Assembly (NCBI GenBank): GCA_019237355.1
Contig: JAFAHH010000167.1
Coordinates: 1-10,948, forward strand
Source: Acetobacteraceae bacterium
Lineage (GTDB): Bacteria > Pseudomonadota > Alphaproteobacteria > Acetobacterales > Acetobacteraceae
Reading direction: 5' to 3'
Length of the DNA: 10,948 nucleotides
In this document: one piece after another, positions 5,664-10,948 of the stretch
How positions within the stretch are numbered: position 1 is the stretch's first letter
Layout of the letters: every line of letters begins with the position of its first letter
The notes under the pieces: generated by a model
What the model was told of the DNA's origin: nothing
The model's input: the letters and a program-made list of their open reading frames with translations, nothing else
Databases searched by the model: none
Translations under genes and position numbers: made by a program

Positions 5664-6371
5664 TTGCTGCCGGTTTATCTGTCCTCACGAGCCCTGCCAT
5701 TCGTGCTCAGCGTAATCGCCGGGTCTACGGATATCATCGGCTTCCTTGGCCTAAGCGGGTTGTTTACGGCTCATATCACCGGCAACATTGTCGTCCTAGC
5801 TGCTCATATCGTCATCGGTGATCCGGCCATCCTGTCCTATATCCTATCGGTGCCGGTGTTCATGGTCGTGGTTGGCCTAACGGTGCTTCTGGCTGGCCGC
5901 CTCGAAGCGATCGGGGTGGCCAGCTTGGAACCTCTGCTTCTACTGCAGGCATTCCTTCTAGCTGGGTTCCTGATGCTAAGTGTCGCCGCGGGGGAGCACA
6001 CGGACCCGAATGCGGCCATTGCTGTTGTCGCCGGGATGTTCGGGGTCTCGGCGATGGCGGTTCAGAACGCACTCGTTCAAATATCGCTCCCCGGCGCGCC
6101 GCCCACGGCGGTGATGACGAGCAACATCACGCGATTCATGGTCGATCTGGGCCTGCTACTCGTCGCGCGCGATCCGAACAAGTTAGCCAAAGCACGAAAT
6201 CAGGCAAAGAATACGTGGCCAGCCATAATCGGCTTCGTCATCGGCTGCGGCTTAGGAGCAGCATTGGAGGCTGCCTGGGGTCTGTGGTCGCTGGCCCTAC
6301 CCACGGGCCTCGCCCTGCTCGCCTTCATATTAATTCTCTCGGCCAAATCAGCGGAGCAGAAATCCGAGTGA
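5664..6371 (+). CDS. DUF1275 (YoaK-family) membrane protein
   Basis: A 235-aa integral inner-membrane protein with about six to seven hydrophobic segments (roughly residues 10-33, 36-52, 57-78, 89-109, 117-138, 185-206 and 209-226). The family hallmark is near the N-terminus: AGSTDIIGFLGLSGLF (19-34) followed by AHITGNIVVL (36-45). The second conserved element is AVMTSNITRFMVDL (149-162). Length is normal for the family. Its biochemical role is not established; a transport-like role is often supposed. The start is TTG at 5664, eight bases after AGGA (5652-5655), with no in-frame ATG nearby. It begins 38 bases after the gluconolactonase remnant, so it may once have been the next gene of that transcript. 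It converges on the exported protein gene at 6441-6875. Confidence 0.88.
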   Translation: MLPVYLSSRALPFVLSVIAGSTDIIGFLGLSGLFTAHITGNIVVLAAHIVIGDPAILSYILSVPVFMVVVGLTVLLAGRLEAIGVASLEPLLLLQAFLLAGFLMLSVAAGEHTDPNAAIAVVAGMFGVSAMAVQNALVQISLPGAPPTAVMTSNITRFMVDLGLLLVARDPNKLAKARNQAKNTWPAIIGFVIGCGLGAALEAAWGLWSLALPTGLALLAFILILSAKSAEQKSE

Positions 6372-6398
6372 GGACGTCGGCAAGCAATCTGCTGATGA

Positions 6399-6414
6399 GC
6401 CGGACGCGACCGGC
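6399..6414. terminator. Weak hairpin between two convergent genes
   Basis: GCCGG and CCGGC form a five-base stem around ACGCGA in the 69-base gap between the convergent stop codons at 6371 and 6441. Neither side carries a clear T-run, so a bidirectional terminator role is only suggested by position. Confidence 0.25.
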
Positions 6415-6440
6415 ACATTCAAGAGCCGAAATAGTTTTAA

Positions 6441-6875
6441 TTATTGAGGCTTGGCGCGTTCAGCTTCCGCAATGGCTTTGTAATCGTAGGTGGGATAGAA
6501 TTCAGTCCGGTAAGCACCCCAAGCGGTTTGCTCAAGCACCCGGTTCACCTCACGCAATTTTTCGGCAGGTACGCGCAACGTCACGACCTGGCCGATTCCC
6601 ATCATTACGTACCAGGAAACCACTTCGACGCCAGCCGGCGGAAAGGCCTTATAATAACCTTGCTGGCGAAGCTCGGCGTTGATCTGATCCAATGTCTTTG
6701 ACTGGTCGTGCTTGAGAAAGACCGTGAGCAGAAGACTGGTCTTGCTCGCGTCCGATCCTGAGCTGAGAGCCGGGCCGGCGCCGCCCTGGTCCCCCAGGCC
6801 AGCGACCGGTCCGGTGAGTGTGATAATAGCTGGAATGCCGATCAGGGCGGCTAGGTAAGTCAAGCGCGAAGCCAT
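6441..6875 (-). CDS. Conserved small exported protein of unknown function (144 aa)
   Basis: The start at ATG 6875 is chosen because GGGAG lies seven bases upstream and the protein then begins with a signal peptide (MASRLTYLAALIGIPAIITL, through about residue 26). The mature part has a Gly/Ser-rich linker (27-46) and then a compact domain. That domain contains LLLTVFLKHDQSKTLDQINA (48-67), QGYYKAFPPAGVEVVSWYVM (72-91), a hydrophobic strand GIGQVVTLRVP (93-103), a helix EKLREVNRVLEQTAWG and ending RTEFYPTYDY. The beta-alpha-beta pattern suggests a ferredoxin-like or dimeric alpha/beta-barrel fold (inference). I recall near-identical hypothetical proteins in soil alphaproteobacteria, without assigned function. 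It is transcribed divergently from rpmJ, and its stop lies 69 bases from that of the DUF1275 gene. Confidence 0.85.
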   Translation of the reverse strand: MASRLTYLAALIGIPAIITLTGPVAGLGDQGGAGPALSSGSDASKTSLLLTVFLKHDQSKTLDQINAELRQQGYYKAFPPAGVEVVSWYVMMGIGQVVTLRVPAEKLREVNRVLEQTAWGAYRTEFYPTYDYKAIAEAERAKPQ

Positions 6876-6928
6876 TCTTGAACTCCCTTGGTTGACGGGC
6901 TGCAACGCCACGACAGCGGGTCGCGGAG

Positions 6929-6958
6929 TTGACATTGGGCGAGCAGGACCGCTATTCA
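6929..6958 (+). promoter_or_regulatory. Probable promoter of rpmJ
   Basis: A perfect -35 TTGACA at 6929-6934 is followed after 18 bases by TATTCA (6953-6958), a weak -10 (3/6). The transcript would begin near 6965, about 32 bases before the GTG start of rpmJ. The -35 box is the strongest element in this divergent gap. Confidence 0.45.
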
Positions 6959-6996
6959 CCGCGCTCATTTTAGTCTGGCTTGGAAGGCTAAGGCCC

Positions 6997-7122
6997 GTGA
7001 GAGTGCGAAATAGTCTGAAATCGGCGAAACTTCGGGACAAGAATTGCCGCGTCGTTCGCCGGCATGGCCGGGTTTATGTCATCAATAAGAAAAATCCGCG
7101 AATGAAAGCACGCCAGGGGTAA
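6997..7122 (+). CDS. rpmJ: 50S ribosomal protein L36 (bL36), 41-aa zinc-independent form
   Basis: The GTG at 6997 gives exactly 41 residues and the full pattern of the alphaproteobacterial/YkgO-type bL36: RVRNSLKSAKLRDKN (residues 2-16), then VVRRHGRVYVINKKNPRM and the terminal KARQG. The CxxC/CxxxH zinc ligands of the 37-38-aa form are absent (only one Cys, in NCRVV). It binds 23S rRNA in the large subunit near the peptidyl transferase/elongation-factor region. GGAAGG (6982-6987) serves as ribosome-binding site, ten bases upstream. It stands alone, outside the spc ribosomal operon, which is usual for this form in alphaproteobacteria. A CAGGGG/CCCCTG hairpin (7114-7134) overlaps the stop codon. 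Confidence 0.95.
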   Translation: MRVRNSLKSAKLRDKNCRVVRRHGRVYVINKKNPRMKARQG

Positions 7123-7268
7123 CATCCTCCCCTGAGGTGGTACGTGCCGGGCCCCTCCTTTCTCGAGCATCTGGCTTCAGGCCGAAGCCGCCCTGGTCTG
7201 CGGTTCACAGTTTGAGAGTGCGTTTGAGGCCTTCCGCTTCAGGCCAGGGCAATCTAATACCGCCCAGA

Positions 7269-7841
7269 TTGGACAGATTGGCGGGCGCGCCGCGCACTCT
7301 TATCCTCCTGGCCGTCCTGGCGCCGTTTGCGTCTTCCGCCCAGAATCGTGGTCCCACGACCGCAGCAGCGCTTGATAAGCTATTCGCGGAATTGAAGGCG
7401 GCTCCCACCGAGCAGGATGCGGCGCCGATTGAGGCCCAAATCCAAGGGTTATGGGTGCAAGCTGGGTCGCCTTCCGCGCGGCTATTGATCAGCCGTGGCC
7501 TTCGAGAATTGTCGGCCGGCGCCAATAAGGACGCCATCGACGATTTTGGCGCGGCGCTCACGCTCGATCCAGATCTAACCGAGGGTTATTACCGGCGCGC
7601 CGCAGCGCGCTACGCCGCTGGCGACACGGCCGGGGCGCTGCACGACTTGGCCGACACGCTCAAGCGCGAACCGCGGCACTTCGATGCGCTGCGGCTCTTA
7701 TCGAATATCGCTGAGGCGCGGGGTGATTGGCGCGCGGCCTACGGGGCCTGGCAGAGATTGCTCGAGATCGACCCGAAGGCACGCGGAGGCGAGCAGCATT
7801 TCCAGTATCTTCAACGCCGGGCCTATGGACAACCCACTTAG
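7269..7841 (+). CDS. Exported tetratricopeptide-repeat protein
   Basis: From TTG 7269, a 190-aa protein begins with a signal peptide (MDRLAGAPRTLILLAVLAPF ending ASSAQ, cleavage near residue 25), followed by a linker helix (TTAAALDKLFAELKAAP). Three TPR units follow at about 70-103, 104-137 and 138-171, with typical positions such as A-DDFGAALTLDPD, GYYRRAAARYAAGDTAGALHD and EARGDWRAAYGAWQRLLEIDP. Such proteins are periplasmic scaffolds for protein-protein contacts; the partner is unknown. The start is uncertain: the frame is open from GTG 7137, TTG 7278 is also possible, and no good ribosome-binding site precedes any of them. 7269 was chosen because it gives a compact signal peptide. It lies 146 bases after rpmJ in the same direction and may share its transcript. 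It converges on ihfB. Confidence 0.82.
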   Translation: MDRLAGAPRTLILLAVLAPFASSAQNRGPTTAAALDKLFAELKAAPTEQDAAPIEAQIQGLWVQAGSPSARLLISRGLRELSAGANKDAIDDFGAALTLDPDLTEGYYRRAAARYAAGDTAGALHDLADTLKREPRHFDALRLLSNIAEARGDWRAAYGAWQRLLEIDPKARGGEQHFQYLQRRAYGQPT

Positions 7842-7904
7842 AGCGCGATGGCTTGAGGCAGACTCGGGTTCCCATTCGCGAGCACAAAGTCCCTAGAGCG
7901 GGGC

Positions 7905-7947
7905 GACCTCACCTAAGGTCATCCCGATCTTAGATCTGAGATCTCAG
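7905..7947. terminator. Two small inverted repeats in the TPR/ihfB convergent gap
   Basis: GACCT-CACCTA-AGGTC (7905-7920, five-base stem) and the perfect 12-base palindrome CTGAGATCTCAG (7936-7947) lie between the convergent stop codons at 7841 and 7950. Neither has a T-run. The location suggests transcript ends for both operons, but the structures are weak. The same gap also holds two TAGAGCG copies, at 7839-7845 and 7894-7900. Confidence 0.3.
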
Positions 7948-7949
7948 GA

Positions 7950-8273
7950 TTACGCTGACATCCGCTCAGGGGAAGCGGCACGAGGCGCTGAGGCGGCGCC
8001 GTTGATCCGGTCCCGCAATTCTTTTCCTGCTTTAAAAAACGGCACTACTTTCTCCTGAACTGGAACGGCCACTCCAGTTCGCGGATTGCGGCCAGTCCGC
8101 GCATTGCGGCGTTTTACCGTGAATGCGCCGAAGCCCCGAAGCTCAACCCGTTCTCCGCGCGATAAGGCGGCGGCCATTTCACTGAAGATAGTACTGACGA
8201 TCATATCGGCATCGTGGGCACGCAAATGAGGATTGCTCGCCACGAGTTCTGCGATCAGCTCCGACCGGGTCAT
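7950..8273 (-). CDS. ihfB: Integration host factor subunit beta (IHF-beta)
   Basis: A 107-aa HU/IHF-family DNA-bending protein that pairs with IHF-alpha and shapes the nucleoid, recombination and sigma54 promoters. The start MTRSELIAELVASNPHL is the beta-subunit N-terminus rather than that of HU or IHF-alpha. VELRGFGAFTVKRRNARTGR (43-62) and NPRTG (63-67, with the DNA-intercalating Pro64) form the beta-arm. VVPFFKAGKELRDRIN (76-91) closes the domain. A 15-residue Ala/Pro/Ser-rich tail makes it slightly longer than the usual 94-100 aa. Its ATG is 30 bases after the sppA stop, so it is very likely the last gene of the rpsA-sppA-ihfB transcript, an order typical of proteobacteria. The ribosome-binding site is weak. 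Confidence 0.96.
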   Translation of the reverse strand: MTRSELIAELVASNPHLRAHDADMIVSTIFSEMAAALSRGERVELRGFGAFTVKRRNARTGRNPRTGVAVPVQEKVVPFFKAGKELRDRINGAASAPRAASPERMSA

Positions 8274-8303
8274 GACCGCACCAAGAACAAATGGACCAGA
8301 GGA

Positions 8304-9215
8304 TCAAAGTTGCCAGATCGCCCATGCGCCGTCAACCCTAAGTCCTTGGGAAAGCAGAATTCTGGCCAAAGGGGCCGGCAACAACCCACTCACCGTGTTC
8401 AATGCACGTTCGGTCCAAGTCCGCGGCTTTAGATCCTCGATCGGAACATCCGGTGACACACCCTTATTCGAAGCAAGCCATTCGCGGGCTTCTGGTTCGC
8501 CGCCGATCTGATCCACCAGCCCGAGCGCAAGGGCTTGGCGCCCCGTATAAGCCCGCCCATCGGCGAGGCTGCGCACCTTGTCTGGTTCCATATGGCGGCC
8601 TGAGGCGACAATCGCCACAAACTGCTCATACATGTCCATGACGAGATCCTTCAGCACCGCCCTGCCCTCGGGGGTCAGCGGGCGCGTTAGGCTCGGCTGA
8701 TCCTTGAGCGGGCCGGATGTGATCGCCTCCGCGCTAATGCCGATCGTGTTCAGCAGGTTGGAGATTTGCGCGGTCTCGAGCAGGACGCCGATCGACCCCG
8801 TCAACGTGCTTTCCCGCGCGAAGATGCGTGAGGCGGGTGCGGCCACCATATAACCGGCGGAAGCGGCGGTACCGCCCATCACGGCGACGACCGGCTTGAC
8901 TGCGGCTACGCGAGCGATGGCATCATGGAGCCCCTGCCCGCCCGCGACGCTGCCGCCGGGGCTGTTGATGAATACGACCAGCGCCGGTACCCGGTCGTCC
9001 TTAGCCAGCGCGGAGACCGCCTCCTCCTGTTTACGACTTTCGGTGATGATACCGGAGATGGTGAGGCGGGCCAGATGAAGCTTCGCTGTTGCGGGTCGTT
9101 TGCCGACAACGGCGATAACTGCGCCGACAATGGCTAATACTGCAAGCGTGCGCCAAAAGAAGAGGCGGCGCTTGAGGCGCCGCCTGTCAACGATGAGATC
9201 GGTTTCGAGGCTCAT
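8304..9215 (-). CDS. sppA: Signal peptide peptidase SppA, short single-domain form (S49)
   Basis: A 303-aa serine protease of the inner membrane that cleaves leftover signal peptides. A basic N-terminus (RRRLKRR, 11-17) precedes one membrane anchor (about 18-38), leaving the catalytic domain periplasmic. INSPGGSVAGG (84-93) is the oxyanion-hole motif. The nucleophile is Ser119 in GGTAASAGYMVA, and the general base is Lys171 in TSGPLKDQPS; the 52-residue spacing equals that of Bacillus SppA (Ser147/Lys199). STLTGSIGVL (136-145) and DGRAYTGRQALALGLVDQIG (219-238) are further family blocks. The length is that of the short 36-kDa type, not the duplicated 67-kDa E. coli form. It lies 20 bases downstream of rpsA and 30 bases upstream of ihfB. 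Confidence 0.95.
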   Translation of the reverse strand: MSLETDLIVDRRRLKRRLFFWRTLAVLAIVGAVIAVVGKRPATAKLHLARLTISGIITESRKQEEAVSALAKDDRVPALVVFINSPGGSVAGGQGLHDAIARVAAVKPVVAVMGGTAASAGYMVAAPASRIFARESTLTGSIGVLLETAQISNLLNTIGISAEAITSGPLKDQPSLTRPLTPEGRAVLKDLVMDMYEQFVAIVASGRHMEPDKVRSLADGRAYTGRQALALGLVDQIGGEPEAREWLASNKGVSPDVPIEDLKPRTWTERALNTVSGLLPAPLARILLSQGLRVDGAWAIWQL

Positions 9216-9235
9216 GAGCGAGCAGCCAGCCGGGC

Positions 9236-10945
9236 TTAGCTATTCTCCTGCTGCGCTTGCTGGTTCCGGCGGCGGATAGCAGCCCCCAGAATGTCGCCCA
9301 GCGAGGCGCCGCTGTCGGAGCTGCCGTACTCGGCCATCGCTTGCTTCTCTTCCTCCATCTCCCGGCCTTTGATGGTAAGGCTTAGCCGACGCGCCGCACG
9401 GTCGATCTGTTGAATCTTCGCGTCGACCTTCTCGCCGACCGCGAAACGGTCCGGCCGCTGATCCACCTTATCGCGCGCAAGCTCGGCCCGGCGAATAAAG
9501 CCGGTGAGCACGTCCTTGACCTTCACCTCGATGCCATTGGGCTGGATGCTCGAGATGACGCAGGTTACAACATCGCCCTTGTGGGTGGAATCGAGCGCGG
9601 TTGCGATCGGATCGTCCTTAAGCTGCTTGATACCCAGGCTGATGCGCTCTTTCTCGACATCCACGTCGAGCACCTTGGCCTTCACCACATCGCCTTTATT
9701 GTACTTGGCGATGGCCAGCTCGCCGGGTTCGTCCCAGGCAATGTCCGACATATGGATCATGCCGTCCAGATCGGGGCCGAGGCCAATGAACAGGCCGAAC
9801 TCCGTGATGTTGCGGATCTCGCCCTCGACAACGGACCCCACTGGGTGCTCCTCGAGGAATTGCTCCCAAGGGTTCTGTTGGACCTGCTTGAGGCCGAGCG
9901 AGATACGGCGCTTGGCGCTGTCGACATCCAGCACCACCACCTCCACCTCCTGGCTGGTGGAGACGATCTTGCCGGGATGAACGTTCTTTTTGGTCCAGGA
10001 CATCTCCGACACATGGACCAAGCCCTCGACCCCCGGCTCGAGTTCGACGAAGGCGCCGTAATCGGTGATGTTCGTGACCCGGCCGGTGTATTTCGCCCCG
10101 GGCGGATACTTGGCGGCGACGCCCTCCCAGGGGTCGGCCTCGAGCTGTTTCATGCCGAGGCTGATGCGCTGCGTTTCCGGGTTGAACCGGATCACCTGCA
10201 CCTTCACCGTCTGGCCGATGTTGAGCGCCTCGGAGGGATGGTTGATGCGGCGCCAGGCGATATCAGTGACGTGCAAGAGGCCGTCGACGCCGCCCAGATC
10301 GACGAAGGCCCCGTAATCGGTGATATTCTTGACGACGCCGTTCAGGACTTGGCCTTCCTTGAGGCTGGCAACCAGTTCCGAACGCTGCTCGGCCCGGCTT
10401 TCCTCCAAGACCGCGCGCCGTGACACGACGATATTGCCGCGCGACCGGTCCATTTTGAGAATCTGGAAGGGCTGGTCCGATCCGAGCAGCGGGCCGATAT
10501 CGCGCACCGGGCGAATGTCGACCTGGCTGCCGGGCAGGAACGCCACGGCGCCGGACAGGTCGACGGTGAAGCCGCCCTTGACGCGACCGAAGATCACGCC
10601 GGTGACGCGCTGATTGTCCTGGAACGCCTTCTCGAGCAGGTTCCACGCCTCCTCGCGGCGCGCCTTCTCGCGGCTGAGCTGGGCCTCGCCATTCTTGTCC
10701 TCCATGCGCTCGAGAAAGACCTCGACGATGTCGCCGACCTTGATCTCGGGCGCGGCGCCGGCAACGGCGAATTCGCGCAATGGCATGCGACCTTCCGATT
10801 TCAAACCGACGTCGATGAGTGCGGCATCGCCATCGACGGACACCACCGTGCCCTTGACGACGGTGCCTTCCAACCGGTCGCCGACGCCCAGGCTCTGGTC
10901 GAGCAGCGCGGCGAAGTTCTCGGTTTGCGGAGCGTCCAAAACCAT
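9236..10945 (-). CDS. rpsA: 30S ribosomal protein S1
   Basis: A 569-aa protein that brings mRNA to the 30S subunit and is needed to initiate on weak ribosome-binding sites. Six S1/OB domains are visible, at about residues 24-93, 111-178, 198-266, 283-353, 370-441 and 456-526. The core repeats are strongest in domains 3-5, such as ITDYGAFVDLGGVDGLLHV (208-226), ITDYGAFVELEPGVEGLVHV (293-312) and ITEFGLFIGLGPDLDGMIHM (380-399). ENFAALLDQSL at the N-terminus is typical of alphaproteobacterial S1. ATG 10945 lies only three bases from the window edge, so the ribosome-binding site and promoter are outside; a slightly more upstream start cannot be excluded. It heads the leftward run into sppA and ihfB. 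In many proteobacteria cmk lies just upstream. Confidence 0.97.
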   Translation of the reverse strand: MVLDAPQTENFAALLDQSLGVGDRLEGTVVKGTVVSVDGDAALIDVGLKSEGRMPLREFAVAGAAPEIKVGDIVEVFLERMEDKNGEAQLSREKARREEAWNLLEKAFQDNQRVTGVIFGRVKGGFTVDLSGAVAFLPGSQVDIRPVRDIGPLLGSDQPFQILKMDRSRGNIVVSRRAVLEESRAEQRSELVASLKEGQVLNGVVKNITDYGAFVDLGGVDGLLHVTDIAWRRINHPSEALNIGQTVKVQVIRFNPETQRISLGMKQLEADPWEGVAAKYPPGAKYTGRVTNITDYGAFVELEPGVEGLVHVSEMSWTKKNVHPGKIVSTSQEVEVVVLDVDSAKRRISLGLKQVQQNPWEQFLEEHPVGSVVEGEIRNITEFGLFIGLGPDLDGMIHMSDIAWDEPGELAIAKYNKGDVVKAKVLDVDVEKERISLGIKQLKDDPIATALDSTHKGDVVTCVISSIQPNGIEVKVKDVLTGFIRRAELARDKVDQRPDRFAVGEKVDAKIQQIDRAARRLSLTIKGREMEEEKQAMAEYGSSDSGASLGDILGAAIRRRNQQAQQENS

Positions 10946-10948
10946 GGA

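Noticed and set aside
6441..7040. Longer 199-aa version of the exported protein starting at 7040
   Set aside because: It would overlap rpmJ antisense and bury the signal peptide; ATG 6875 has a GGGAG site seven bases upstream and a normal signal sequence.
7173..7245. GCTTCAGGCC direct repeat (7174-7183, 7236-7245) and a small GGCTTC/GAAGCC hairpin
   Set aside because: Only two ten-base copies and a six-base stem; this does not support a repeat array, CRISPR or attenuator.
9410..10423. 337-aa open frame on the plus strand with leucine/aspartate-rich product
   Set aside because: It lies wholly antisense to rpsA, and its pattern (HLHLLAG, DLALDNG) is the mirror of S1-domain codons; GC-rich codon bias keeps the opposite frame open.

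Overview
The window looks like chromosomal DNA of a GC-rich alphaproteobacterium, most likely from the Rhodospirillales/Acetobacteraceae. The evidence is the gene order rpsA-sppA-ihfB, a 41-residue zinc-ligand-free bL36, an Entner-Doudoroff dehydratase, and a palindrome-rich intergenic repeat of a kind I associate with acetic-acid-type bacteria. The family-level placement is inference from these traits, not from a search.

Layout: (1) 1-2695 is a sugar-catabolism pair read divergently: the N-terminal 433 residues of 6-phosphogluconate dehydratase (edd, minus strand, running off the left edge) and a ROK-family transcriptional regulator (plus strand). The 181-base gap between them holds a near-perfect 17-bp palindrome next to a good sigma70-type promoter for the regulator. 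(2) 2696-5660 is an accessory block, visibly poorer in GC than its flanks in its main gene. It holds a decayed scrap of a bacteriocin/peptidase-type ABC exporter ATPase, two adjacent palindromes (one a close match to a CRP site), a secreted six-repeat protein that looks like a beta-propeller, a 101-aa exported protein with its own promoter, a roughly 230-bp inverted structured repeat, and the frameshifted C-terminal remnant of an SMP-30/gluconolactonase. (3) 5664-6875 holds a DUF1275 (YoaK-type) membrane protein converging on a small conserved exported protein. (4) 6997-7841 holds rpmJ (bL36) and an exported TPR protein. (5) 7950-10945 is a leftward core operon rpsA-sppA-ihfB, with only the start of rpsA touching the right edge.

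Functionally, the left end handles gluconate/6-phosphogluconate catabolism, probably under local ROK control. The right end is translation (S1, bL36), envelope protein turnover (SppA) and nucleoid architecture (IHF beta). Between them lies a patch of gene decay, repeats and narrowly distributed exported proteins, which is where lineage-specific biology is most likely. I do not see a complete new defence or mobile system. The least explained intact genes are the propeller-like secreted protein with its two upstream palindromes and the small exported protein that follows it.
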